A stretch of 64,000 nt of DNA, from the NCBI GenBank assembly GCA_037481615.1, contig JBBFLI010000011.1; one strand, written 5' to 3'. A program made the translations under genes and the position numbers. Numbering within the stretch: the stretch's first letter is position 1; each line of letters starts with the position of its first letter. The notes below the pieces were generated by a model. That model saw only the letters and a list, made by a program, of their open reading frames with translations. It ran no database searches and was not told the origin of the DNA. This document shows positions 24,588-33,240 of this stretch, in pieces. This DNA is from SpSt-501 sp037481615 (GTDB lineage Bacteria; Desulfobacterota; Desulfobacteria; Desulfobacterales; SpSt-501).

Positions 24588-25382
24588 ATGACCACGATCC
24601 GACGATACGTCCGCTATCGCTTCGAAGACCGGACGGGAAGCGCGATCCTCGAGGAGGGGCTCGTCTACCCCATTCACGGCGACTGCTTCGCGGACGGCGG
24701 GAAGACCGGCGAGGTGTTCCGGCCGGAGGAGGTGCGGCTGCTCTGCCCCTGTGTTCCGACGAAGATCCTCGCCGTGGGCTTGAACTTCCGCAGCCATGTG
24801 GGGAACCGGCCTCTGCCGCAGAAGCCGGAGCTCTTCTGGAAGCCCGTCTCGGCGCTGCTCGATCCGGGGGAGGCGATCCGCATCCCGGCGGATGCGAAAA
24901 CCGTGCACAGCGAGGGGGAGCTCGTCCTGGTCATCGGCCGCCGGGCCAAGGGGGTGACGCCTGCGGAGGCCGAGGCGTGCATCTTCGGCTACACGTGCGG
25001 CAATGACGTGAGCGAGCGCGAGTGGCAGCGGGGCGACCTCCAGTGGTGGCGCGCCAAAGGGGCGGACACCTTCGCGCCGCTCGGGCCGGCGATCGCGGTC
25101 GGCCTCGACTGGCGGGCAAGCCGTCTGCAGACGCGGATCAACGGCACGGTGCAGCAATCCCAGAGCCTGAGCGATCTGATCTTCGACCCCGCCACGATCG
25201 TCAGCCACGCCAGCCGCGCGGTCACCCTGCTGCCGGGGGACGTGATCTACACCGGGACGCCGGGGACCACGGGGGCGATCCGCCCGGGCGATGTGGTCGA
25301 GGTCGAGATCGAGGGCATCGGCTGCCTGAGAAACCCCGTCGCCGCAGAAAGCGAAGACGGGCCGTTGGGGAGGGCCTCATGA
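24588..25382 (+). CDS. Fumarylacetoacetate hydrolase (FAH) family protein
   Basis: 264 residues; ATG 24588 is preceded by GGAGGG with a 6-nt spacer. The C-terminal FAH domain has KILAVGLNFRSHV, a metal-site region TVHSEGELVLVIG, GYTCGNDVSEREWQ, and SHASRAVTLLPGDVIYTGTPG. The N-terminal ~60 residues form a separate small domain as in many bacterial members. The family hydrolyses or decarboxylates 2,4-dioxo or 3-oxo-carboxylates (acylpyruvase, oxaloacetate decarboxylase, 2-keto-3-deoxy acid hydrolase). Between GlcF and the HOGA-like aldolase, a role in cleaving a C4-C6 2-oxo acid is likely, but the exact reaction cannot be fixed. ATGA overlap with the next gene. Confidence 0.88.
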   Translation: MTTIRRYVRYRFEDRTGSAILEEGLVYPIHGDCFADGGKTGEVFRPEEVRLLCPCVPTKILAVGLNFRSHVGNRPLPQKPELFWKPVSALLDPGEAIRIPADAKTVHSEGELVLVIGRRAKGVTPAEAEACIFGYTCGNDVSEREWQRGDLQWWRAKGADTFAPLGPAIAVGLDWRASRLQTRINGTVQQSQSLSDLIFDPATIVSHASRAVTLLPGDVIYTGTPGTTGAIRPGDVVEVEIEGIGCLRNPVAAESEDGPLGRAS

Positions 25383-26275
25383 AAGCCGCCGATCTGCAGG
25401 GGATCTTTCCCCCCGTTCCCACCCCCTTCGAAAACGGGAAACTCGCCCTCGAGCGGCTCGCGCAGAACATCGCGCGCTGGAACACGACCGGGCTGCGGGG
25501 CTACGTCGCCTTCGGCTCGAACGGCGAGTCGGTTTTTCTCGACGACGAGGAAAAGCTCGCCGTGGTGCGGACCGTCGTCGAGGCCGCCGCCCCGGGCATG
25601 GCGGTCATCGCCGGCACGGGCTGCGAGTCCACGGCACAGACGATCCGGTTGACGAACGCCTGCGCCCGGCTGGGCGCCCACGCCGCCCTCGTCGTCACCC
25701 CCTTTTACTACGGGCCGCAGATGTCCGAGGAGGCGCTCTTCCGCCACTTCACGGCGGTCGCCGACGCGAGCGACATCCCGATCCTCATCTACAACGTGAC
25801 CAAGTTCACGCACCTCTCGGTCAGCGTGCGCCTGGCCGCCCGCCTGGCCGAACACCCGCGGATCATCGGCATCAAGGACAGCAACGGCAACGTGGCGACC
25901 CTCGGCGAGCTGATCGCCCGCGTGGACCGCGAGCACTTCGCCGTGCTCGTGGGGACGGCCGGGGCGCTCTTCGGCGCGCTCAGCCTGGGAGCCGCGGGCG
26001 GCATTGTCGCCCTGGCGAACGTCGCCCCCGAGGAGTGCGTCGCCATCGCCCGCCACGCCGCCCAGGGCGAATGGGAGGCGGCGCGCCGGCTCCAGCTGCG
26101 GATGCTCCCGGTGAACACCGCGGTCACGGCGACCTACGGGGTTCCGGGATTGAAGACCGCACTCGACCTGCGGGGCTACTTCGGCGGCGAGCCGCGGCCC
26201 CCGCTGCTTCCCTCCCCCCCCGAGGAGCGCGCGGCGATCGAGAGGATTCTGCGCGACGCCGGGCTGCTTTCCTGA
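25379..26275 (+). CDS. DHDPS-superfamily aldolase resembling 4-hydroxy-2-oxoglutarate aldolase (HOGA1 type)
   Basis: 298-residue class I aldolase: PPVPTPFENGKL at the start, GSNGESVFL (HOGA-type, in place of the GTTGE of DapA), ILIYNV with the proton-transfer Tyr and IIGIKDSNGN with Schiff-base Lys. The C-terminal part (GAAGGIVALANV, GEWEAARRLQLR, GVPGLKTALDLRGYFGG) looks, from memory, closer to animal HOGA1 than to DapA. HOGA splits 4-hydroxy-2-oxoglutarate into pyruvate and glyoxylate in hydroxyproline breakdown, fitting the AGT and GlcDEF genes upstream. The last ~100 bp overlap the opposing symporter gene. Confidence 0.88.
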   Translation: MKAADLQGIFPPVPTPFENGKLALERLAQNIARWNTTGLRGYVAFGSNGESVFLDDEEKLAVVRTVVEAAAPGMAVIAGTGCESTAQTIRLTNACARLGAHAALVVTPFYYGPQMSEEALFRHFTAVADASDIPILIYNVTKFTHLSVSVRLAARLAEHPRIIGIKDSNGNVATLGELIARVDREHFAVLVGTAGALFGALSLGAAGGIVALANVAPEECVAIARHAAQGEWEAARRLQLRMLPVNTAVTATYGVPGLKTALDLRGYFGGEPRPPLLPSPPEERAAIERILRDAGLLS

Positions 26276-27900
26276 AGGGCCGGCGCGGCCCGCCCCCCGC
26301 CGCGCACCATGACGGCCATGGCGGCCGTCTGCAGGAGCGAAAGCCCGGCGAAATAGAGGGCCCAGGCCGGGACCCCCGCCACGAGCGGCCCGGCCTCGCC
26401 CCACGCCCAGAAATCGTGGGCGAGGACGAAGATCGCCGCCTGCACCGGCACCCAGGGGGTTCTGAGCCAAGCCGGAACCCCCCATCTCGCCCGCCCGCGA
26501 CGCAGCCGCCCCGCCCCCCACACCCCGCCGTAGGCGGCGAAGGCAAGCGCCATCACCCAGACGACGGGGAGAACCGGCCCGGGGTCGATCCCGCCCGCCT
26601 GAAAGGCGAAAAGCGCCGCTTCGCCGGTGAGAATCGACGCCGCCGCCGCCGCGGCGGGGGGCCTCCGGGAATAGAGACCGAAGAAGACCGTGGGGAAGAG
26701 GACGGCAAGCCCCGTGAAGGAGGCGGTCGCGATCTCGAGGATCGTCGCCGGCGGCTCGAGGGAAAGGGCCCACCCGGCGAGCGCCAAGCCGACGACGAAG
26801 AGGCGGCCCGGAAGCGTCCCCGTCGTTCTTCGCGGCAGGATCCGCGGCAGGAGATCCCGCGTGAAGAGCGAGCTCAAGGTCAACAGCTGCGAATCCATGG
26901 TGGACATGAGGGCGGCGAGCCCTGCGGCGACGACGAGCGCGGCGAAGAGATCCCCCGCCGCCGCGGAGAGCACGAGCGGCAGAATCCGGTCCGCCTGCTT
27001 CCCGGAGAGATCGGGGAAGGAAAGGCGCCCCAGGACCCCGACGGCCACCGGGGCGGCGAAGAGCACCGTGCAGAGCAAGGGATAGGCGATCATCATGCGC
27101 CCGATCGCCCGTTCGTCGCGCGCGGCGAAAAAGCGCTGGAAGAGCTGGGGGAACATGGGGTCGCAGAAGAACCACAGGGCGAGGTAGCTGAACCAGACGC
27201 CGGGCAGGTAGAAGCCCTGGGCCCCGGGGCGGGCGAAGAGTTCGGGTCGGCGCGCGAGGACCTCCCGGCTTGCGGCGGCGAAGCCCCCGTGGTGGTGCGC
27301 GACCACGAAAGCGGCGGAGACGAGCAGCCCGAAGAAAAGGACCCCCTGGAAGAGATCGGTCCAGGCGACGGCCCGCAGCCCCCCCCGCAGCGTGTAGAGG
27401 ACGACGAGGCCGGCGACGATCGCAGCGCCGGCGGCGGGCGGCAGGCCGAGAAGCTCCTCGAGGGCGTAGCCCGCCGCCAGCGGCTGAAGCGCGAGGTAGG
27501 GCAGCGTGAAGACGATCATCGTAAGGCTGAAGAGAACGGAAAGGGCCGGGCTGGCGTAGCGGTGCTCCACGAGTTCCGCCGGGGTGATCAGCCCCTGCTC
27601 CCGGCCGATGCGCCAGGCGCGGCGCCCGATCACCCAGAAGGAAAGGGCCATGAACCCGGTGCCGAAGCCCATGATCGGGAAAAACGACCAGCCGTCGCGG
27701 TAGCCGGCACCGGAGACGCCGAAGACCGTGAAGGCCGAGAAATTGGTCGCCGCCATGGTGGCGAGCAGCACGAACCCGCCCAGCCGGCGGTCGGCGAGAA
27801 AATAGGAGGCGGGTGACGCCCCCAGACGCGTGCGCGCCAGCCCGCCGATCACGAGCACGGCCAGCGCATAGCCTCCCAGAACGAGAAGTTTCGTCTCCAT
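26176..27900 (-). CDS. Sodium:solute symporter family (SSS) transporter
   Basis: 574 residues with about thirteen membrane helices. SSS motifs are clear: ASYFLADRRLGGFVLLATMAAT, GLVVLYTLRGGLRAVAWTDLFQG (the family signature), and AGLAALMSTMDSQLLTLSSLFTRD in helix 8-9 region. These carriers import organic acids, sugars or amino acids with Na+. It converges on the HOGA-like aldolase and overlaps it by about 100 bp, encoding its low-complexity Ser/Arg/Gly tail there. It could import the substrate of that operon, but it would need its own promoter. Start 27900 is preceded by a G-rich stretch; ATG 27909 is an alternative. Confidence 0.92.
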   Translation of the reverse strand: METKLLVLGGYALAVLVIGGLARTRLGASPASYFLADRRLGGFVLLATMAATNFSAFTVFGVSGAGYRDGWSFFPIMGFGTGFMALSFWVIGRRAWRIGREQGLITPAELVEHRYASPALSVLFSLTMIVFTLPYLALQPLAAGYALEELLGLPPAAGAAIVAGLVVLYTLRGGLRAVAWTDLFQGVLFFGLLVSAAFVVAHHHGGFAAASREVLARRPELFARPGAQGFYLPGVWFSYLALWFFCDPMFPQLFQRFFAARDERAIGRMMIAYPLLCTVLFAAPVAVGVLGRLSFPDLSGKQADRILPLVLSAAAGDLFAALVVAAGLAALMSTMDSQLLTLSSLFTRDLLPRILPRRTTGTLPGRLFVVGLALAGWALSLEPPATILEIATASFTGLAVLFPTVFFGLYSRRPPAAAAAASILTGEAALFAFQAGGIDPGPVLPVVWVMALAFAAYGGVWGAGRLRRGRARWGVPAWLRTPWVPVQAAIFVLAHDFWAWGEAGPLVAGVPAWALYFAGLSLLQTAAMAVMVRGGGRAAPALQESSPASRRILSIAARSSGGEGSSGGRGSPPK

Positions 27901-27932
27901 CCCCCGCATCCGCCCCGGGTGCCGCGACCCCG

Positions 27933-27970
27933 AAAAAAACGCCATCCCGACCCGGGCCGGGATGGCGTTT
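27933..27970 (-). terminator. Strong Rho-independent terminator after atoE
   Basis: A perfect 13-bp inverted repeat, AAACGCCATCCCG (27937-27949) and CGGGATGGCGTTT (27958-27970), with an 8-nt loop. On the minus strand the stem is followed by a run of T residues (27933-27939). It lies about 115 bp downstream of atoE and 33 bp upstream of the symporter start, so it separates the two minus-strand genes transcriptionally. Confidence 0.88.
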
Positions 27971-28084
27971 GCCTGGCATGACCCTGTGATCCGATTGCGG
28001 CGGCCGGATTCCCTCCGGCCGCATCGCTCTTTATCGCCGCTTTCCCCGCGGCGTCAACTCCGCCCTGCCTTTGCTCGAAACCGC

Positions 28085-29440
28085 TCAGAGAACCCCGAAG
28101 CCCATGAGCAGGGCGCAGACGGTCATGATCAGCCCGCTCCACAGGAGCGCCATGGTGGTGTAGCCCATGACATCGCGTGCCGAGAGTCCCGCCAAACCGA
28201 GCAACGGCAGCGCCCAGAAGGGCTGGATCATGTTGGTCCACTGGTCGCCCCAGGCGACGACCATGGCCGAGCGCACCATGTCGATCCCCATGGTCTTCGC
28301 CGCCTCGATCGTGATCGGTCCCTGCACGGCCCACTGGCCGCCGCCGGAGGGGACGAACATGTTGATGATCCCCCCCGCCCAGAACTGGAGCATATAGAAC
28401 GTCTGGGCGGTGGAGACGGCGACGAACCAGCCGGCGATGACCTTGGCGAGGCCCGTGCCGACCATGATGCCCTGGATGCCCCCGTAGAGGGGGAATTGCA
28501 GCGCGATCCCGCCCGCGCCGCGGATCGCGATCGAGATGGCGTTGATGTAGTTCACGGGCTTGCCGTGGAGCAGCACGCCGCAGATGAAGAAGATGAAGAT
28601 CACGATGTTCAGGTTCAGGTCGAAGCCCTTGGTGCTGAAATGGCGGTAGAGGTAGATCAGACCCAGGATGCCGAAGACGAGGTTGATGACGACGCTGTGG
28701 TCGATCCGCTGGGCGATGGTCGGGTTTGCCGGCCGCGGCACCCGCACCGTGGCGCTCTCCACCTCCTTGAGCTTCTCGGGCGGGATGAGCTTCACCTCCT
28801 CGCGCCGGGGGTGGATGAAGGCGTAGAGGATCGGCATGGTCAGGACGATCAGGATGAGCGGTACGAGGTTGAAGGCGGTGAAGATGCTCTGGGAGACGGG
28901 AACCACCGCGCCGGTCGCCTTCTCGATGAAGTTCTGGGCATGCTTGGCCGTCGCGCACACGAGCGGGATCGAACCCGAAAGCCCCATGTGCCAGACGACG
29001 AACCCGGAGTACCCGGCGGCGATGAGGTAGGGGAAATCGACCTCGCGGTTGCGGCGGGCGATCTCCAGGGCGAGCAGCCCGCTCACGATCAGCCCGAAGC
29101 CCCAGTTGATCCAGGAGCAGACCCCGCCGACGAAGGCGACGATCATCCCCGCCCGCACCGGGGTATTGCCGACCCCGGCGATCGCAACAAGTACGCTGTT
29201 CACCGCGGGGGTGAGCGCGAGCGCATGCCCGGTGATCAGGATCAGCACCATCTGCATGGCGAAGGCGATGATCCCGTAGATCCCGTCCCCCCAGGTGGTG
29301 ACGACCTTCATGAAGCCGGCATCCGTGAAGATGAGCGCGAGGACGGCGGAGAGGAAGGTCAACAGGATGGCGAAGAGATAGGCGTCCGGGAGGTAGTTGC
29401 GCATCAAATGGGTGAAAAACGAGGCAAGGCTTCTCAGCAT
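28085..29440 (-). CDS. atoE: Short-chain fatty acid transporter, AtoE family
   Basis: 451 residues, hydrophobic throughout with about 10-12 membrane helices. Matches the AtoE/TIGR00366 family: LPDAYLFAILLTFLSAVLALIFT at the start, CSWINWGFGLIVSGLLALEIAR, GLSGSIPLVCAT, FWAGGIINMFVPSGGGQWAVQGP and VAWGDQWTNMIQPFWALPLLGLAGL. The E. coli homologue imports acetoacetate and short-chain fatty acids. The Shine-Dalgarno AAGGAGGG lies 6 nt before the ATG. It stands as its own unit ending at a strong terminator; no ato CoA-transferase gene is adjacent. The BKACE enzyme at 57.8 kb would produce acetoacetate, a possible metabolic link. Confidence 0.94.
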   Translation of the reverse strand: MLRSLASFFTHLMRNYLPDAYLFAILLTFLSAVLALIFTDAGFMKVVTTWGDGIYGIIAFAMQMVLILITGHALALTPAVNSVLVAIAGVGNTPVRAGMIVAFVGGVCSWINWGFGLIVSGLLALEIARRNREVDFPYLIAAGYSGFVVWHMGLSGSIPLVCATAKHAQNFIEKATGAVVPVSQSIFTAFNLVPLILIVLTMPILYAFIHPRREEVKLIPPEKLKEVESATVRVPRPANPTIAQRIDHSVVINLVFGILGLIYLYRHFSTKGFDLNLNIVIFIFFICGVLLHGKPVNYINAISIAIRGAGGIALQFPLYGGIQGIMVGTGLAKVIAGWFVAVSTAQTFYMLQFWAGGIINMFVPSGGGQWAVQGPITIEAAKTMGIDMVRSAMVVAWGDQWTNMIQPFWALPLLGLAGLSARDVMGYTTMALLWSGLIMTVCALLMGFGVL

Positions 29441-29548
29441 GGCGATCCCTCCTTCCTGTTGCGGTTCAACCGACCGCCCGCCGGCGGTGTTTGCACGTGC
29501 ACGAATCCCAAGCCGGAGAGGACCTTCAGGAACTGTAAACGAGGCGAT

Positions 29549-30430
29549 TTATACCCCCGAATCGGGGTTTTGGCGAGAGGAAAATGACACCCCGCGGCCC
29601 CCCTCAGGACTCCCCCCCAGGAAGGCGTGCAGGACGCCCCGCAGCTCCGCCCAGGCGCGCCGGCCGGCGCGCTCCTCGTCGAGGATCAGGTGCCGGAGGG
29701 CGCCGGCGAGCACCGGTCGGCTCACCCGCAGGGGGTGGATGCGCCAGCGCTCGAGCCGCTCTGCGGCGACCAGCTGCCGGAGCCCCTCGGCGGAAACCAG
29801 TTCGTCGCCCGGATCCACGAAAACGAGGGTCGGGATGTTCAGCCGCGGGCCGAGGCGGGCCTCGAAGTGCTCGAGGGTCTCGAAAAGGGCGTTGTAGGCG
29901 GCGACCGGTGTCCCCGGGTTCGCCGGATAGCCTTCCGGGGCGGGGGTGGGCAGGACCAGAGACGGAAACGGGGAGAGCAGCCGGATCGCGCGGTCCCAGG
30001 GCCGCAGGCGGAGCGCGGGGGCAAGGAGCACCATGCGCGCGAAGGCGACCTCGGGGCGGGAGACGAGAAGGTCGCAGCCCAGGAGGGCGCCGTAGGAAAA
30101 GCCGACGAAGCAGGCCTCGCAGCCTGCCGCCGCGGCGAGGCGCCGGACCTCCCGGTAGCCGGACAGCGCCTCCTCGGCCCAATGGGCATAGCGGCAGGCC
30201 TGGAGAGCGGCCATCCGGTCCCGCCGGGCATCCGAGCCGGGCCGGGAGGTGAAGTTCCCCCCGTGCCCGCGGAGCGCCGCGTTGAAGGCCGCGATCCCCG
30301 CCGCATTCAAGAGCGCGATCAGCGGCTGCATCCGCAGCGGGTCGAGGTTCAGCCCGTGCAGGACGAGGGCCGCACCCCGCAGCCTGCCGCCCTCAGGATA
30401 AAACCACGTTCCCGGGGCCGCTTCGCCCAT
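29549..30430 (-). CDS. Alpha/beta hydrolase family protein
   Basis: 293 residues. An oxyanion-hole motif ALVLHGLN opens the domain; the nucleophile elbow reads GFSYGA and a likely acid/His region FVDPGDELVS and HLILDEE follow. The fold suggests an esterase, thioesterase or lysophospholipase. Its start is 11 bp after the stop of lon on the same strand, so the two are probably cotranscribed. ATG 30430 is the first start compatible with the domain. No signal peptide is visible, pointing to a cytoplasmic enzyme. Substrate unknown. Confidence 0.78.
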   Translation of the reverse strand: MGEAAPGTWFYPEGGRLRGAALVLHGLNLDPLRMQPLIALLNAAGIAAFNAALRGHGGNFTSRPGSDARRDRMAALQACRYAHWAEEALSGYREVRRLAAAAGCEACFVGFSYGALLGCDLLVSRPEVAFARMVLLAPALRLRPWDRAIRLLSPFPSLVLPTPAPEGYPANPGTPVAAYNALFETLEHFEARLGPRLNIPTLVFVDPGDELVSAEGLRQLVAAERLERWRIHPLRVSRPVLAGALRHLILDEERAGRRAWAELRGVLHAFLGGSPEGGRGVSFSSRQNPDSGV

Positions 30431-30440
30431 GGCCCGCCCG

Positions 30441-32897
30441 TCAGCCGACCAGCGGCAGGACGGCCTGGCGGAGGTCCTCCGTCGCCAGGGCGACGGGGAG
30501 CGCCTCCTCGATGCGCTCGACGAGGACCAGCCGCAGGGCATCGAGGACCTCCCGCGGGACGTCCTCCAGGTCCTTCTCGTTCCGCCGCGGCAGGATCACC
30601 GTGGAGAGACCGGCGCGGTGGGCGGCGAGCAATTTCATCTTGATCCCTCCCACGGGGAGCACGCGGCCGCGCAGCGTCACCTCGCCGGTCATGCCGACAT
30701 CGCCCCGCACGGTCCGGCCGCTGAACAGGCTCGCCATCGCCAGCACCATGGCGACCCCCGCCGATGGGCCGTCCTTGGGGATGGCCCCGGCGGGGACGTG
30801 CAGATGGACGTCGCTCGTCTCGAAGACCGCCGGGTCGACGCCCAGCGTCTCGGCCTTGGAGCGCACATAGCTGTGGGCGATCTGGGCACTTTCGCGCATC
30901 ACCTCCCCCAGGTGCCCGGTCAGGGTCAGGGTCCCCTTGCCCTTCATGCGGGTCGCCTCGATGAAGAGGATGTCTCCGCCGAAGGAGGTGACGGCGAGCC
31001 CCGTGGCGATCCCGGGGATCTCGATCGGCTCGGAGCGCTCGGACTCGAAGGTCTCCTTGCGCAGCACCTCGCGCACGAGCTCGGGGGTCACGAGCACGTG
31101 GCTCCATTTCTGTTCCACGATGCGCACCGCGCTCTTGCGGCAGACCGCCCCGATCGCCCGCTCGAGCGAGCGCACCCCGGCCTCGCGCGTGTAGTCGCGC
31201 ACGATTTTCCGCACCGCGTCGTCGGTGAAGGTGATCTCCTCCTCCCGCAGGCCGTTCGCCTTGATCTGCCGCGGGATGAGGTGCCGGCGGGCGATCTCGA
31301 GTTTCTCGGCCTCGGTGTAGCCGTCGAGGGCGAGGATCTCCATGCGGTCGCGCAGCGGGGCGGGGATGGTTTCGAGCTGGTTGGCGGTCGTGATGAAGAT
31401 CACCTCGCTCAGGTCGAAATCGACATCCAGGTAGTGGTCCCGGAAGGCGCGGTTCTGGGCCGGGTCGAGCACCTCGAGCAGCGCGCTCGCGGGGTCGCCC
31501 CGCCAGTCCTGGCCGATCTTGTCCACCTCGTCGAGCATGAAAACGGGGTTGCGCGTCCCCGCGCGCCGGACGGCCTGCAGGATGCGCCCGGGCATGGCGC
31601 CGATGTAGGTGCGGCGGTGCCCGCGGATCTCCGCCTCGTCGCGCACGCCGCCCAGGCTCATGCGCGTGAAGCTGCGGCCGAGCGCGCGGGCGATGCTCTT
31701 GCCGAGGCTCGTCTTGCCCACCCCCGGCGGCCCGACGAAGCACAGGATCGCGCCGCGCGCCTCGCCCTCCTCGGCCGCCTCCCCGCCGGCGCCGCCCGCA
31801 CCGCGCTCGGCGCGGAGCTTGCGGACCGCGAGCACCTCGAGGATGCGCTCCTTGATCTCCTGCAGCCCGTAGTGATCCTCGTCGAGCACGCGCCGCGCGT
31901 GGCCGATGTCGGTGCGGTCCTCGCTCAGCTTCTTCCAGGGCAGCTCGAGGATCCAATCGAGGTAGGTGCGGATCATCGAGGTCTCCGGCGAGTGCGGGGA
32001 CATGCCGCGCAGGCGCTTGAGTTCGCGCTCGGCCTCCTTGCGCGCCTCCTCGGGCAACTCGGCCGCGGCGATCTTCTCCGCGTACTCGTCGGCCTCGGCC
32101 CGCGAGTCGTCGGTCTCCCCCAGTTCCTTCTGGATGGCCTTGAGCTGCTGGCGCAGGAAATAGTCGCGCTGGGCCTTTTCCATCTCCTCGCGGGCGTCGC
32201 TCTGGATCTTCTGCCCGAGGGAGAGCAGCTCCTTCTCCCGCGCGAGGTGGGCGACCAGCAACCGCAGCTTCTCTTTCAAATCATCGGCCGCAAGCACCTG
32301 TTGCGCCTTCTCCATCTCCAGCCCCGCGTAGTTGGCGACGAGGTAGGCGAGATAGCGCGGGTTCTTCACCTGGGCGAGGAAATCGGCGGCCTCCTTGGGG
32401 TAGTTCGGCGAGAGGGCCACGACCTCGCGGGCGAGATCGAGCAGGCTGCGCCGCAGGGCGTCGGTCTCCAGGTCCTCCTCGATCCGGTCGGGGGCCGGGA
32501 CGATCCGCGCCTTGAGGTAGGGCTGCTGGGCGGTCCAGAACCGGATGCGGAAGCGCTCCAGGCACTGGACGATCACGCTCAGGTGACCCTCGGGGCTCTG
32601 GGCGACGCGCTCGATACGGGCGATCGTCCCCACCTCGTGCACCTGCCCCGGCATCGGCTCCTCGATCCGGGGGTCCTGCATCGCCACCAGCCCGATCAGC
32701 CGTTCCCCCTGGCGGGCCTCCTCGATCAGTTTGATCGAGCGCGGGATGCCGATCGAAAGGGGGATGATCGTGAACGGGAAGGCGACCGTGTTGCGCAGCG
32801 GCAGGATGGGCAGCTCCTCGGGAAATGCGATCGTGGCACTTTCCGGAGCATGCCCTTCGGCCTCCGGCGCCATGCGGAAGGATTTCTGCGTCGTCAT
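30441..32897 (-). CDS. lon: ATP-dependent Lon protease
   Basis: About 818 residues. N-terminal substrate-binding domain (LPILPLRNTVAFPF), coiled region, AAA+ module with Walker A GPPGVGKTS (about 389-397) and LDEVDKIGQD, and the C-terminal Ser-Lys protease with the nucleophile Ser in KDGPSAGVAM and catalytic Lys in PVGGIK. Lon degrades damaged and regulatory proteins. A Gly/Ala/Glu-rich insertion of roughly 15 residues (AERGAGGAGGEAAEEGEARG) sits just before Walker A, longer than in E. coli Lon. ATG 32897 has AGGAG about 8 nt upstream; a GTG three codons earlier is the alternative. Cotranscribed with a hydrolase gene downstream. Confidence 0.95.
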   Translation of the reverse strand: MTTQKSFRMAPEAEGHAPESATIAFPEELPILPLRNTVAFPFTIIPLSIGIPRSIKLIEEARQGERLIGLVAMQDPRIEEPMPGQVHEVGTIARIERVAQSPEGHLSVIVQCLERFRIRFWTAQQPYLKARIVPAPDRIEEDLETDALRRSLLDLAREVVALSPNYPKEAADFLAQVKNPRYLAYLVANYAGLEMEKAQQVLAADDLKEKLRLLVAHLAREKELLSLGQKIQSDAREEMEKAQRDYFLRQQLKAIQKELGETDDSRAEADEYAEKIAAAELPEEARKEAERELKRLRGMSPHSPETSMIRTYLDWILELPWKKLSEDRTDIGHARRVLDEDHYGLQEIKERILEVLAVRKLRAERGAGGAGGEAAEEGEARGAILCFVGPPGVGKTSLGKSIARALGRSFTRMSLGGVRDEAEIRGHRRTYIGAMPGRILQAVRRAGTRNPVFMLDEVDKIGQDWRGDPASALLEVLDPAQNRAFRDHYLDVDFDLSEVIFITTANQLETIPAPLRDRMEILALDGYTEAEKLEIARRHLIPRQIKANGLREEEITFTDDAVRKIVRDYTREAGVRSLERAIGAVCRKSAVRIVEQKWSHVLVTPELVREVLRKETFESERSEPIEIPGIATGLAVTSFGGDILFIEATRMKGKGTLTLTGHLGEVMRESAQIAHSYVRSKAETLGVDPAVFETSDVHLHVPAGAIPKDGPSAGVAMVLAMASLFSGRTVRGDVGMTGEVTLRGRVLPVGGIKMKLLAAHRAGLSTVILPRRNEKDLEDVPREVLDALRLVLVERIEEALPVALATEDLRQAVLPLVG

Positions 32898-33120
32898 CGG
32901 GCTCACTCCTGAATCCGGGCGTTTTCAATTTGGAAGGTAATGACCCCGGCGAGGTTGTAAAGGAAGCCGGCTCGGTTCTTGACAGCGGGCCGCGGGGCGT
33001 GGTAGGCGAAATCTTCCAGGAAAGAATGCAGGGCGTTTTCGTGGACGGACGATTCCTCGGCTTTTGGCGCTTTGGGATCGTCCATCCGGGATCCTGAAGG
33101 CAAGCGATCGTCTGGAGGGC

Positions 33121-33148
33121 CCGGATGGACCGGCGGCGGTCTATCCGG
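33121..33148 (+). promoter_or_regulatory. Stable leader stem-loop 5' of the aro terminator
   Basis: CCGGAT-G-GACCG / CGGTC-T-ATCCGG forms a 12-bp stem with one mismatch and a 4-nt loop. It lies 15 nt upstream of the terminator hairpin in the leader of the aroF-pheA fusion gene. Confidence 0.5.
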
Positions 33149-33163
33149 AGCCCGCGTGTGTTG

Positions 33164-33198
33164 GAGCTCCGAGACCGGCCTCGGAGCTCTTTTCTTTT
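33164..33198 (+). terminator. Terminator hairpin in the leader of the aroF-pheA fusion, possible attenuator
   Basis: GAGCTCCGAG (33164-33173), 6-nt loop, CTCGGAGCTC (33180-33189), then TTTTCTTTT. This is a well-formed Rho-independent terminator facing the + strand, but the only + strand gene is downstream of it, starting at 33241. It therefore probably attenuates that gene. Confidence 0.75.
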
Positions 33199-33240
33199 GG
33201 CACCCGTCCCCGGCGCGCGCATGAAGGAGGAGGAGCGACC

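Larger units (their letters stand above)
32898..33240. other. Intergenic region between divergent lon and aroF-pheA, with structured aro leader
   Basis: About 340 bp holding promoters for both directions. The right half contains two tandem hairpins on the + strand: a near-perfect stem at 33121-33148 and a terminator at 33164-33198, 43 bp before the start codon. No leader peptide rich in Phe, Tyr or Trp could be found in it. Confidence 0.5.

Noticed and set aside
29441..29548. Possible sigma54 promoter before atoE
   Set aside because: Sequence contains TGCAC/TTGC-like pieces but not the GG-N10-GC spacing of a -24/-12 element.
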